Counted from the first letter of the stretch, positions 46,831 through 55,183 are shown. The stretch is DNA of 64,000 nucleotides from Streptomyces wuyuanensis (GCF_900103455.1 NZ_FNHI01000007.1:62001-126000); one strand, 5' to 3'. Numbers and translations are program-made. The notes: a model not told the origin generated them from the letters alone.

Positions 46831-48327
46831 ATGATCCGTGAGGAATCGTCGCCCGGAAGTGGAAGCCCGCGATCCGCGGCCGCTTTCGGGTGGCTGCTGC
46901 CCGCCGCTCTGACAGCCGTCGCCACCGCGATCACGGTGCTGCTGGTCCCCACTCCGGCTCGTGTCCCCGTCGCGGTCGTCGGTGCCGTCGCCGCGGTCGC
47001 GGTCGCCGCCATCGGCGCCGTGGCCGCCCGCCGCGGCAGGGTGATCGACTCGCTGCGCCGTGCCGTCGCCGAACGCGACTCCGTACTGGCCCACCAGGCC
47101 TCCCAGACGGCGCACCTCGCCGGCACCCTGCTGCCGGACGTCGTGGAACGGCTGCGCAAGGGCGAGTTCCCGGAGGACGTGCTCGCCTCGCTCAACGCCC
47201 CGGAGGCCCACCACGCCGTCGTCCGCACCGTCGTCGACGCCGTCGTGGCCGAGGAGGACCTGCGCGAGTCCGCCCAGCGCGCGTTCGTGAACATCGCCCG
47301 CCGGGTGCAGGCCATCGTCCACCAGCAGGCGCAGGAGCTGCGGGAGATGGAGGACCGGCACGGCAAGTCCCCGGACGTCTTCGGCGACCTGCTCCGCCTC
47401 GACCACGGCACGGCGCTGATCGGCCGGCTCGCCGACTCGATCGCCGTGCTCGGCGGCACGAGGCCCGGCCGCCAGTGGAGCCGGGCCGTACCCCTGTACA
47501 GCGTGATGCGCGGCGCCATGTCGCGGATCATCGACTACCAGCGCGTCGAGCTGCACTCCGTCTCGGAGGTGGCCGTCACCGGCCCCGCCGTCGAGCCGCT
47601 GATCCACGCGCTGGCCGAACTCCTCGACAACGCGACCCGCTACTCCCCGCCGCAGACCAAGGTGCATCTGACGGCCGTGGACGTCCAGTCGGGCATCGCC
47701 GTCGAGATCGAGGACGGCGGCGTCAGCATGAGCGAGGAGGCCCGCAAGCGGGCGGAGCGGATGCTGCGCCAGGCCCAGCAGGGCATCGACCTCAACGACC
47801 TCGGTGAGACTCCCCGCCTCGGCCTCGCCGTGGTCGGCCGGCTGGCGCAGGTGTACGGCTTCCAGGTCTCGCTGCGGCCGTCCGCGTACGGCGGCGTCCG
47901 CGCCGTCCTCGTCGTTCCGCAGGACCTGATCACCACGACCGCGACCGCGACCGGTCTCGCCCACGGCATCGGAGCCGCGTCCGTGCCCCGTACCACGCTC
48001 CCGCCCGAGGCGGTGCAGGCCGCTCCGGCGCCCCAGACGACCGTCCCGCCCCGGACTCCCGCCCCGACGCGCCGGCCCACCGGCCCGGTGGCCTCCGAGC
48101 CGGACCCGGTGGTGGTCGAGCGGACCCCGAACGGCCTCCCCCAGCGGCGCCGCAAGGCACCGGCCGTCGCGCCCGCCGCACCCACCACGCCGGCGTCGTC
48201 CACGCCGAACGCGGCTCCGGAGCAGGAGCCCACTCCGCAGGTGCAGCCAGGAATGTGGCTGGCCGCCTTCCAGAGCGGCCTGTCCGGAGAGTCCACCGAC
48301 GCTAGCCAAGGGAACAAGCAGCCATGA
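46831..48327 (+). CDS. cvnA: Conservon protein CvnA (membrane sensor-kinase-like)
   Basis: A 498-residue membrane protein with two close helices at about residues 17-60, no large extracellular sensor domain, a cytoplasmic helical region, and an HATPase domain with N-box LAELLDNATRYSPP and G-box-like RLGLAVVGRLAQVYG. It is the kinase-like member of a conservon, the four-gene streptomycete set that forms a membrane complex with a small GTPase. The C-terminal 120 residues are Pro/Thr/Ala-rich. ATG 46831 follows AAGGGTG; upstream codons are in frame but lack support. Its stop overlaps the cvnB start (ATGA). Confidence 0.93.
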   Translation: MIREESSPGSGSPRSAAAFGWLLPAALTAVATAITVLLVPTPARVPVAVVGAVAAVAVAAIGAVAARRGRVIDSLRRAVAERDSVLAHQASQTAHLAGTLLPDVVERLRKGEFPEDVLASLNAPEAHHAVVRTVVDAVVAEEDLRESAQRAFVNIARRVQAIVHQQAQELREMEDRHGKSPDVFGDLLRLDHGTALIGRLADSIAVLGGTRPGRQWSRAVPLYSVMRGAMSRIIDYQRVELHSVSEVAVTGPAVEPLIHALAELLDNATRYSPPQTKVHLTAVDVQSGIAVEIEDGGVSMSEEARKRAERMLRQAQQGIDLNDLGETPRLGLAVVGRLAQVYGFQVSLRPSAYGGVRAVLVVPQDLITTTATATGLAHGIGAASVPRTTLPPEAVQAAPAPQTTVPPRTPAPTRRPTGPVASEPDPVVVERTPNGLPQRRRKAPAVAPAAPTTPASSTPNAAPEQEPTPQVQPGMWLAAFQSGLSGESTDASQGNKQP

Positions 48328-48731
48328 TTCAGCAGCAGGCCAATATGGACTGGATGCTCAAGGACCTCGCGGAAGGCGTGCCGCAGACCAGACATGTGGT
48401 CGTGCTCTCCGCCGACGGTCTGCGCATGGCCCAGTACGGCACGGACACCGACACGGCCGACCGGCTCGCCGCCGCGTGCGCCGGGCTCCAGTCCCTCGCC
48501 GCCGCGGTCGGCTCGGAACTCCCCCACAGCGACGGCCGGATGAGGCTGGTCGTGATCGAGATGGACGGCGGCTTCTTCTACCTCATGGCCGCGGGCGCGG
48601 GAGCCTTCCTCGCCGTACTCGCCGACGAGGGCGTGGACGCCGGCCTCATGGGCCAGCGGATGCGCGACCTGGTACTGCGGATCGGCGACCACCTCAGCAG
48701 CCCGCCTCGGCAGGACGGTGTGGCCAGGTGA
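48324..48731 (+). CDS. cvnB: Conservon protein CvnB (roadblock/LC7 domain)
   Basis: A 135-residue roadblock/LC7-domain protein, with the fold marked by LAEGVPQTRHVVVLSADGLRMAQ and by LVVIEMDGGFFYLMAAGAGAFLAVLAD. Roadblock proteins are dimeric GTPase partners, related to MglB, and here would act on CvnD. ATG 48324 overlaps the cvnA stop by four bases and the stop overlaps the cvnC GTG by three, so translation is coupled through the operon. Confidence 0.95.
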   Translation: MIQQQANMDWMLKDLAEGVPQTRHVVVLSADGLRMAQYGTDTDTADRLAAACAGLQSLAAAVGSELPHSDGRMRLVVIEMDGGFFYLMAAGAGAFLAVLADEGVDAGLMGQRMRDLVLRIGDHLSSPPRQDGVAR

Positions 48732-49090
48732 GCCACCCGGGCGGCGGGGACTGGGAGGAGGCCAGTCCCGAGCGGCTCTACGTCATCACGGGCGGCCGCA
48801 GCAGCACGTCCGCCCCCGTCGAACTCGACCTGGTCACGCTGATCGTGGCCAGGTCCCGGCCGAAGCCCGGTATGCAGCCGGAGCACGCGGCGATCATCGA
48901 GCTGTGCCAGTCGCCCCTGTCGGTCGCGGAGGTCTCCGCGTACACGGGGCTCCCGGTGAGTGTCGTCACCGTCCTGCTCGGCGACCTCCTCGCCGACAAC
49001 CGGGTGGTCGCCCGCGCGCCCGTCCCACCCGCCCGACTCCCCGACCGCGCTTTGATAGAGGCAGTGATCGATGGACTTCAAAAGCTCTGA
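48728..49090 (+). CDS. cvnC: Conservon protein CvnC (DUF742)
   Basis: A 120-residue DUF742 protein. The family pattern is seen in RLYVITGGRSS near the start, a central helical winged-helix-like region (HAAIIELCQSPLSVAEVSAYTGLPVSVVTVLLGDLLAD) and the C-terminal IEAVIDGLQKL. The winged-helix-like fold hints at protein or nucleic-acid binding, but its job in conservons is not established. GTG 48728 overlaps the cvnB stop (GTGA); its 3' end overlaps cvnD by 20 bases. Confidence 0.93.
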   Translation: MSHPGGGDWEEASPERLYVITGGRSSTSAPVELDLVTLIVARSRPKPGMQPEHAAIIELCQSPLSVAEVSAYTGLPVSVVTVLLGDLLADNRVVARAPVPPARLPDRALIEAVIDGLQKL

Positions 49091-49700
49091 GCAGCCGGCG
49101 CGGACGACCGGGCCGCGGAGCGAGGACGCGCTGCCCGAGACGGCCGCGGCCGCCGTCAAGGTGGTGATCGTGGGCGGTTTCGGAGTCGGCAAGACGACGC
49201 TGGTCGGATCCGTCAGCGAGATCCGCCCGCTGACCACCGAGGAGACGATGACCCAGGCCGGCGTCGGCATAGACGACACCTCGGGCATCGACGGCAAGAC
49301 CTCCACCACCGTGGCGATGGACTTCGGACGCATCAGCATCAACGAGGAGTTGGTGCTGTACCTCTTCGGCACACCGGGGCAGGAGCGCTTCTGGTTCCTG
49401 TGGCGCGGGCTGTTCGAGGGCGCGCTGGGTGCGGTGGTACTGGTCGACACCCGGCGGCTGGAGGTCAGCTTCGACGTCATCGGACGGCTGGAGGAGCGGT
49501 CGGTGCCGTTCGTCGTGGCCGTCAACTCCTTCCCGGACGCGCCGGAGTATCCGATGGAGGAGCTGCGCGGGGCGCTCGACCTTCCGGAGTCGGTACCGAT
49601 CGTGCCGTGCGACGCGCGGCAGCGGTCGTCGAGCCGGAACGTGCTGGTGACGCTGATGCGATATCTGCAGGGTCTGGCCATGGCGCAGGAGGCGTCCTGA
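49071..49700 (+). CDS. cvnD: Conservon protein CvnD (small GTPase)
   Basis: A 209-residue MglA-like GTPase. Motifs: P-loop GGFGVGKTTLV (about 35-45), switch II FGTPGQERFWFLW, and the guanine-specificity region seen as VAVNSFP (NSFP replaces the classical NKxD, as is usual in this family). The switch II PGQE includes the catalytic-type Gln. It is the output GTPase of the conservon and is regulated by CvnB and CvnA. ATG 49071 lies within cvnC, so translation is coupled. A 17-bp hairpin ends the operon. Confidence 0.94.
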   Translation: MDFKSSEQPARTTGPRSEDALPETAAAAVKVVIVGGFGVGKTTLVGSVSEIRPLTTEETMTQAGVGIDDTSGIDGKTSTTVAMDFGRISINEELVLYLFGTPGQERFWFLWRGLFEGALGAVVLVDTRRLEVSFDVIGRLEERSVPFVVAVNSFPDAPEYPMEELRGALDLPESVPIVPCDARQRSSSRNVLVTLMRYLQGLAMAQEAS

Positions 49701-50041
49701 GCGACTGAGTGGCGCGGACCGGCGGGCACCCGAACGGGCAGCCGGCGGGAGTGGTGACCCGGCGGGCCGGGTCACCACTCCCGTGCGTCCCGTCATGGCG
49801 CCGCAGTTCGGCCGTGCCGCGGTCGCGCGGCGTTCGAAGGATCCGCAGCTTCCTGACGTCTCACCCGTCCCACTCGGCCATGGGCCGCAACCTGTCGGCA
49901 CGCCCGGAGACGACCCGGGGCTGCGGCGCCCCGCCCCGGGCCGATCCGGACTCGCGCCCCGGCGATGAGTTCTCCCGCCGGCGGGAGTCATAGCTGTGTC
50001 ACCGCGACCGCGGACGACGGCTTCAGGGAGGACGACCGGCG
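49701..50041. other. Intergenic region cvnD - alpha/beta hydrolase
   Basis: About 340 bases with no supported gene. It contains the conservon terminator (49746-49783) and a perfect 16-base palindrome CTCCCGCCGGCGGGAG at 49972-49987, about 55 bases upstream of the hydrolase start, which could be an operator. Confidence 0.5.
49746..49783 (+). terminator. Terminator of the conservon operon
   Basis: A 17-bp perfect stem (CGGGAGTGGTGACCCGG and its complement) with a 4-base loop, 46 bases past the cvnD stop. Confidence 0.9.
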
Positions 50042-50857
50042 ATGACCACCACCACCCACACCCTCGACGTCCCCGGCGGGCGGCTGCACTACGAGATCCG
50101 CGGCTCGGGGCCGCTGGTCATGGTCATGGGTGCGCCCATGGACGCCGGGGAGTTCGCACCCCTCGCCGATGCCCTCGCGGGCGACCACACCGTGGTCACC
50201 CACGACCCGCGCGGCATCTCGCGGAGCCGTCTCGACGACCCGGCGCAGGATTCGACCCCCGAACTGCGGGCGGACGACGTCGCCGCCGTCCTCGACGCGC
50301 TCGGAGCGGAGTCCGCGGACGTCTTCGGCAGCAGCGGCGGCGCGGTCACGGGGCTGGCACTGGCCACCCGGCACCCGCACCGGGTGCGCACGCTCGTGGC
50401 GCACGAACCGCCCCTGCTGGAACTCCTTCCCGACTCCGCCGAGCAGCGCGCCGCGACCGACGACCTCATCGAGACCTTCCACCGGGACGGCGTGGGCGCG
50501 GCCTGGATGAAGTTCATGGCCAACGCGGGCTTCGACCTCGGCGGCGACGAGGCCCCCGGACCGCCGCAGGGCGAGCCCTCCGAGCAGGACATGGCCAACA
50601 GCGTCCGCTTCTTCGCCCACGAACTGCGCCACACGGCCCTCTACCGCCCCGACCTCGACGCGCTCAAGTCCGGGCCCGTCCGGGTCGTCGTGGGCATCGG
50701 CGCCGATTCGGGCGGCCTCGTCACGTACCGGACGTCCACGGCCCTGGCCGAGCGCCTCGGCACCGCACCGGTCGGGTTTCCGGGCGACCACGGCGGATTC
50801 CTGGGGCTGCCCGGGGAGTTCGCGGACGTCCTGCGGAAGGTGCTCGCGGGCGGATGA
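50042..50857 (+). CDS. Alpha/beta hydrolase
   Basis: A 271-residue cytoplasmic alpha/beta-fold hydrolase. The nucleophile elbow is GSSGGAV (Ser near residue 98), the oxyanion region follows the first strand (VMVMGAPMDAGEF, lacking the usual HG), and the catalytic His is in FPGDHGGFLG. Its substrate is unknown. ATG 50042 has GGGAGGAC upstream. It is the last intact gene before the insertion-sequence remnants. Confidence 0.9.
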   Translation: MTTTTHTLDVPGGRLHYEIRGSGPLVMVMGAPMDAGEFAPLADALAGDHTVVTHDPRGISRSRLDDPAQDSTPELRADDVAAVLDALGAESADVFGSSGGAVTGLALATRHPHRVRTLVAHEPPLLELLPDSAEQRAATDDLIETFHRDGVGAAWMKFMANAGFDLGGDEAPGPPQGEPSEQDMANSVRFFAHELRHTALYRPDLDALKSGPVRVVVGIGADSGGLVTYRTSTALAERLGTAPVGFPGDHGGFLGLPGEFADVLRKVLAGG

Positions 50858-51020
50858 GCGGGCCCGCCGCCACGGGGAGGGCGGCCTGGAAGGGAACAAC
50901 CGCGCCCCGCCGGGACGGCGTTCGACGCTGCTGGCGAATCCAGGGCGCGGCGTGACGTCGGCCTTCAGGACCTGGTTGGAGTCGTGAAGGCCGATGCGCG
51001 TCGGGGGTGGGTGCGTGTCG

Positions 51021-51391
51021 ATGCAGCCGGTGGGGCCGGGGAAGATTCCGGCAGAGACGGTTCGGGTGGCGCGAGCGGCGCTTCCGAAGGGGAGTCCCGC
51101 GATCACAGTCCGGGATGAGCTGGGGCCGCTGTTCGGCGACGAGGAGTTCGCAGACCTGTTTCCAGTACATGGCAGGCCGGCGTGGTTGAGGGCCTGACCG
51201 ACCGGCAGGCCGCGGAGGCGGTAGGAGCGAGGATCGGCTTCAAGTACGCCGTCGGGCCGGACCTGGAGGACCCTGGCTTCGATCACTCGGTGCTGCCGGA
51301 GTTCAGGGACCGGTTAGTCCAGGCGGATGCCGGGCGGCGGATCCCGGACGGCGTCCTGGTAGCCGCCCGGGACGAAGGGCTGCGGGTTCAG
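51021..51391 (+). pseudogene. IS1182-family transposase, N-terminal remnant (deleted and frameshifted)
   Basis: From ATG 51021 the frame encodes MQPVGPGKIPAETVRVARAA and then DELGPLFGDEEFADLFPVHGRPAW, the usual start of actinomycete IS1182 transposases. At about 51185 the family sequence jumps: a stretch of some 15 codons is missing and the frame shifts by one. It resumes as VEGLTDRQAAEAVGARIGF and EDPGFDHSVLPEFRDRL to about 51391. After that the match stops. The gene cannot make an active enzyme. Confidence 0.8.
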
Positions 51392-51490
51392 GCACTACTC
51401 GGTTCCGGTTTCGGAGTTCGGCCGTACCAAGAGCCGGGCCAGGCGGGAAGAGATGGCACTGCGGGTCGGCCGGGACGGGCCTCCTCCCAC

Positions 51491-51631
51491 GCGAGGATCC
51501 GAGCCGTAGCAGAGCAGGCCAATGCCACCCTGAAGAGTTGGCGGCTCCTGCACAAACTCCGTTGCAGCACCACCCGCATCACCGACATCGTCAAGGCCGT
51601 CCTGGCCTTGCACCTCGCCAGCAGCAGCCTG
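51491..51631 (+). pseudogene. IS5-type transposase, C-terminal remnant
   Basis: Residues ARIRAVAEQANATLKSWRLL followed by HKLRCSTTRITDIVKAVLAL resemble the end of the DDE domain of IS5-group transposases of Streptomyces. This is a different family from the IS1182 piece just before it, yet it is in the same open frame, so the frame is a chimera. No catalytic core is present. Confidence 0.65.
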
Positions 51632-51700
51632 AGTCGCTGCGGCCGGAGGCATGGACAAGGACAGCACCACCATCAACGACTGCAAGGGAGACCGCTCACC

Positions 51701-51946
51701 GTGACAGACGTCAGAGTCACCTACGACAAGACCGTCAACGCAGCGTACGTATACTTCACCGAACCGCAGGCCCGCGTGACGTCCGCGCGCACGTATCCCT
51801 GCGATCCAGTGGACGTCGACGGCATGATCAACCTCGACTTCGACGAGCAGGGCCGCCTCATCGGCATCGAGGTGCTGGCGGCCAGTTCAAAACTGCCCGA
51901 GTACCTGGTCCAGTCCGCGGAGCGAATTGACACCGAAGGTGCATGA
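51701..51946 (+). CDS. DUF2283 domain protein
   Basis: An 81-residue protein. The DUF2283 pattern is clear: VRVTYDKTVNAAYVYF, then a loop, VDGMINLDFDEQGRLIGIEVLAAS and KLPEYLV. The function is unknown; such proteins are small and sometimes occur beside possible toxin partners. GTG 51701 follows GGGAGA, so it is a real start, although the frame is open far upstream through the transposase remnants, and a naive call would make one 254-codon fusion. It ends just before the IS1182 C-terminal remnant and looks intact amid decayed sequence. Confidence 0.8.
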   Translation: MTDVRVTYDKTVNAAYVYFTEPQARVTSARTYPCDPVDVDGMINLDFDEQGRLIGIEVLAASSKLPEYLVQSAERIDTEGA

Positions 51947-51959
51947 CCAGCCGAGCACC

Positions 51960-52307
51960 ACGCTCGCGGCGAACAGGTTGGAAAAGGCTCACTGTCGGAC
52001 CTGTCCCGTCGTGCGTGACTGCGTGCCGAACCTCAGGGCAAGAGGCCGGGCCATCACCCTGCGGCCACAGCAGGCACACCGCGAACTTCAGCAGGCCCGC
52101 GCCCTCCAGCAGACCGACGAGTGGAAAGAGCGCCACAAGGTCCGGGCTGGGATGGAAGGAACCGTTTCAGAAGGTGTGCACAGCTGTGACCTGTGCAGAT
52201 CCCGCTACCGAGGGTTGGCGAAGACCAGCCTTCAGCACCAACTCACGGGCGCCGCGCTCAACCTCGCCCGTATCAACGCTCACATCATTCGAACGCGGTT
52301 CCCCTGA
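51960..52307 (+). pseudogene. IS1182-family transposase, C-terminal remnant
   Basis: The stretch HCRTCPVVRDCVPNLRARGR and then RHKVRAGMEGTVSEGVHSCD, RYRGLAKTSLQHQLTGAALN matches the C-terminal zinc-like Cys cluster and end of the DDE domain of IS1182 transposases. It has the same family and direction as the N-terminal remnant at 51.0-51.4 kb, so the two flank the inserted DUF2283 segment. It has no start codon or ribosome site of its own. Confidence 0.78.
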
Positions 52308-52345
52308 ATCCGAGCCCACTCCGCGTCTGTGACCACACGGCGCAC
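52307..52345 (-). pseudogene. Possible IS5-type transposase N-terminal fragment
   Basis: On the minus strand the codons VRRVVTDAEWARI resemble the first residues of IS5-group transposases. The match is only 13 residues, so it is tentative. Confidence 0.35.
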
Positions 52346-52517
52346 CCCCCTCGCAGCCTCACGGTCTTGTGGCCACGCTCGCCACGAGACCGGGCTGATT
52401 TTGCCAACAGCGCCGAAGATGCCGGCGGGGCGCGGGTGCGGGCTTCGACCACATGTAGCCCGCCTGCGTGACGAAGGGGCGGCCGTGGGGCGGCGACGAC
52501 GTCGGCGCCCGTGATCA

Positions 52518-52546
52518 GGGGCCGGCACCCGGAAGGTGCCGACCCC
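52518..52546 (-). terminator. Terminator of the secreted-protein gene
   Basis: A 12-bp stem with one mismatch (GGGGCCGGCACC with GGTGCCGACCCC) and a 5-base loop, 25 bases past the stop. Confidence 0.7.
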
Positions 52547-52571
52547 CGTTCTCAGGGCGGCGCCCGACGCG

Positions 52572-53246
52572 TCAGCGCTGCTTGACGAACGCCCGGCCCG
52601 ACTTCGTACCCGCCGAGCAGGACTTCTTCTCCGCCGCGGTCATCTTGCGGCTCTTGACGACCACCGCGTTGCTCTTGCCGTCCGTGCCGTTCTTGGCCGG
52701 GCCGGTGATGGTGTCGCCCCAGAACCAGTAGTAGTGGCCCCACTTGGGGTTGTCGTAGTGGGTCTGCCAGGTGCCGGAGACCTGCTGCATCACCTGGGCC
52801 CGGGAGATCCAGCCGACCTCTCCCGGCTGCACCGTCATGTTCAGCGAACTGCTCTCCGTGTGCGTGCTGGTCCAGGTGTGGTTGTAGGTGGCCGTCACGC
52901 TCAGGTCCACTATGCCCGCGATCTTCCCACCGGCCGTGACCGAGACGCCCACCGAGTCCGTGGAGCCGACCGAGTCGGTCCACGTCATCGACTGGGTGGC
53001 CGCCGACGTACTGCAGTTGTAGAGCGAGTCGGAGACCTGGCGGAACTCTCCGAGGTACGCCTCGCCGAGCGTCGGGTCGTTGAAGCTGCACTTGCCCACG
53101 CCCGACTCGCAGTCGGCCGTGAGGAGTTCGCGGGTGGGCCCGTCGTCCGCGGCCGCCGTGGAGGTGGCCGCCACGAGGACTCCGGAGGTTGCCGCCGCAA
53201 CGGCGAGTGCCCGGACGCCCCGGCTCAGGGCGTGACTCATCGTCAT
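52572..53246 (-). CDS. Secreted beta-rich protein, possibly aerolysin-like fold
   Basis: A 224-residue exported protein. The signal peptide covers about residues 1-33 (MTMSHALSRGVRALAVAAAT, ending STAAA before DDGP). The mature part alternates Ser/Thr/Val in long beta strands (MTWTDSVGSTDSVGVSVTAG, then LSVTATYNHTWTSTHTESSS and LNMTVQPGEVGWISRAQVMQQ), and four Cys could pair. The strand-rich amphipathic pattern with a central PGEVGW turn resembles pore-forming or carbohydrate-binding secreted proteins of Streptomyces; the aerolysin-like idea is inference only. ATG 53246 follows AAAGG. It lies beside the IS graveyard, so it may be a transferred gene. Confidence 0.8.
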   Translation of the reverse strand: MTMSHALSRGVRALAVAAATSGVLVAATSTAAADDGPTRELLTADCESGVGKCSFNDPTLGEAYLGEFRQVSDSLYNCSTSAATQSMTWTDSVGSTDSVGVSVTAGGKIAGIVDLSVTATYNHTWTSTHTESSSLNMTVQPGEVGWISRAQVMQQVSGTWQTHYDNPKWGHYYWFWGDTITGPAKNGTDGKSNAVVVKSRKMTAAEKKSCSAGTKSGRAFVKQR

Positions 53247-53809
53247 GCTGGTGCCTTTCACACTCTGTGGGGAGTCGGCGAACTGCGCTGCCACGCCCGG
53301 CATTTCGGGCGCCCTGACCGAGCAGCAGTCACCGCCTGTGAATGTGAGATTGTCCCAATGGCCACGCCAACCCCACCAAGAACAAGCAAAGTTGTAGTTG
53401 ATTGCAAAACCGAACTTTCCGGTAACCGCACCAAAGGCGAACAACCGGGGACGGACCCCCGACGGGCCCCGGGCACGACCCGGCAGATCCGGACGGAGGG
53501 GTTGAGCGGACGACGAGCGGCAGGGATGCCGGCCGGCCTGGGGCCGCGGCAGGCGGGGCGACATGCCGCATGCGGACGGCCGCGTACCGGGCCCGTCGGC
53601 ACCCGGGCCGCACCCCATCGCCGCCCTCCGCGAGGGCGCCTCCGCCCGGACGGGCCGTCACCCGGACGGGCGCCCCGCCCCGGGTGAGTGCAGCAGTCGG
53701 GGGAGATCCGCGCCCACGGCCGGGCGATCGGCTGACAAGGGCTCAAGCGGCGGCGCGGCCGGGTCGAAAAAACGGTGACATGATCACCGTCGATCGGATG
53801 GGAGTATCC
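53247..53809. other. Long gene-free region between divergent secreted protein and protease
   Basis: About 560 bases without a supported gene. Near 53340-53420 it is A/T-richer (GTAGTTGATTGCAAAACC), a likely promoter island for the minus-strand secreted protein; a TTGCAA hexamer on that strand could be its -35. The part near 53560-53790 is C/G-rich and contains only the open frame leading into the protease. Confidence 0.5.
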
Positions 53810-55039
53810 ATGCGACTGTTCGCGCGCCGCGCGGCCGCCGCTCTGCTGCTCGCCGTGTCCGCCGCCGCCCCCGGGACGGCCGCGCAGGCCGATTCGGAAG
53901 GGCCGACCCCCGCCCCGCTGTACCGGTCGGCCGAGCCGGTGAAGGGCAGCTACATCGTGTCTCTCCGGGAGGGCGCCGACCCGGTCGCGGTCGCCCGGGA
54001 CGCGGGGGTGAAGCGCCGGTACACCTACAACCGGGCCATGCGCGGGTTCTCCGCGACGCTGAACGCGACCCAGTTGGAGACCATGCGGCTCGCGCCCGGC
54101 GTCGCGGCCGTGGAGGAGGACGCGCGCGTCTTCGCGCACCGGCTCCCCGAGGGGCCGCGTGTCGCGTCCCCTGACCGGCTCCCGGAGCCGGTCGATGTCC
54201 CGGCCTTCGCCCGGCAGGCCATGAGCTGGGGGCTCGACCGCGCGGACCAGCGGGCCCTGCCGCTGGACGGGCAGTTCACCGCGGCCTCCACGGGCAAGGG
54301 TGTCACGGTCTACGTCGTCGACACCGGAATCGACTACGAGCACAGCGAATTCGGCGGCAGGGCCGTGTTCGGGTTCGACGCCATCGGCGACGGCCGCCGC
54401 GGCCAGGACTGCGAGGGCCACGGCACCCACGTCGCGGGGACCGCGGCGGGGGCGACGTACGGCGTGGCGCCCGAAGCCCGGCTGGTCAGCGTCCGGGTGC
54501 TCAACTGCGAGGGCGAGGGCGCCTGGTCCAGGATCATCGCGGGCCTCGACTGGGTGGCGAAGAACGCCCAGCAGCCCGCCGTGCTGAACGCCTCCCTCGG
54601 AGGCTCCACGTCACCCTCCGCCAACGCCGCCGCCAAGGCCGTCTTCGACAGCGGGGTGCTGCCCGTCGTCGCGGCCGGCAACTCCGCGGAGGACGCGTGC
54701 GGCGTGTCGCCCGCGAGCGCGCCGAACGTCCTGACGGTCGGGGCGACCGACACGGAGGACACCGAGACCGACTACAGCAACTACGGCCAGTGCCTCAGGC
54801 TCTACGCACCTGGCAGCGACATCAGGTCCGCACGGATGGGCGGCGGCACCACGACGATGAACGGCACGTCGATGGCCGCCCCGCATGTGGCCGGCGTCGC
54901 CGCGCTGTACAAGGCGGCCCATCCCGCGGCCGGCCCGCAGGAGGTCGCGGACTGGCTCGTCGCCCAGTCCACGAAGAACGTCGTCAAGAGCATCACCCGG
55001 GGCTCCCCTAACCGGCTGCTGTTCACCGGCGGACTGTGA
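53810..55039 (+). CDS. Secreted proteinase-K-like subtilisin (S8)
   Basis: A 409-residue exported serine protease. The signal peptide covers residues 1-26 (ending GTAAQA), an I9 propeptide spans about 45-110 (GSYIVSLREGADP to VAAVEEDARVFAH), and the mature enzyme has D171 (VVDTGID), H204 (GHGTHVAG) and S354 (NGTSMAAPH). Cysteines at 201/233 and 297/328 could form two disulphides, as in the proteinase K/aqualysin group. ATG 53810 has GGGAG five bases upstream; ATG 53798 and 53780 are in frame alternatives. It is convergent with the following hydrolase gene. Confidence 0.94.
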   Translation: MRLFARRAAAALLLAVSAAAPGTAAQADSEGPTPAPLYRSAEPVKGSYIVSLREGADPVAVARDAGVKRRYTYNRAMRGFSATLNATQLETMRLAPGVAAVEEDARVFAHRLPEGPRVASPDRLPEPVDVPAFARQAMSWGLDRADQRALPLDGQFTAASTGKGVTVYVVDTGIDYEHSEFGGRAVFGFDAIGDGRRGQDCEGHGTHVAGTAAGATYGVAPEARLVSVRVLNCEGEGAWSRIIAGLDWVAKNAQQPAVLNASLGGSTSPSANAAAKAVFDSGVLPVVAAGNSAEDACGVSPASAPNVLTVGATDTEDTETDYSNYGQCLRLYAPGSDIRSARMGGGTTTMNGTSMAAPHVAGVAALYKAAHPAAGPQEVADWLVAQSTKNVVKSITRGSPNRLLFTGGL

Positions 55040-55162
55040 CCCCGCCCCCGCACGCGCCGCGCACGGCCGAGGGGCGGACGGCGGCGTACCGTCGGCCCGC
55101 GGCCGTGCCCCGGCGCGGCGCCGCCGGTGACGAGCCTCATGAACCGGCGCGTGCGACGGGCC

Positions 55163-55183
55163 GGGCACCCCGTCGGGGTGCCC
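55163..55183 (-). terminator. Terminator of the alpha/beta hydrolase gene
   Basis: A 9-bp perfect stem (GGGCACCCC / GGGGTGCCC) with a 3-base loop, immediately after the stop; it may also end the convergent protease transcript. Confidence 0.7.

Larger units (their letters stand above)
50958..52345. mobile_element. Insertion-sequence graveyard: interrupted IS1182-like element with IS5-like fragments
   Basis: The left edge has a 10-bp inverted repeat (TCGGCCTTCA / TGAAGGCCGA, 50958-50994) like an IS end. After it come an IS1182-type transposase N-terminus in two frames, an IS5-type transposase C-terminus, an intact DUF2283 gene, and then an IS1182-type transposase C-terminus. A few codons resembling an IS5 transposase N-terminus lie on the minus strand at 52307-52345. 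No complete transposase or target duplication was found. The middle of an IS1182-like element appears to have been replaced. Confidence 0.75.

Noticed and set aside
51182..51946. A single 254-codon gene joining transposase remnants to DUF2283
   Set aside because: The first 150 codons are chimeric transposase pieces; the DUF2283 start has its own ribosome site at 51701.
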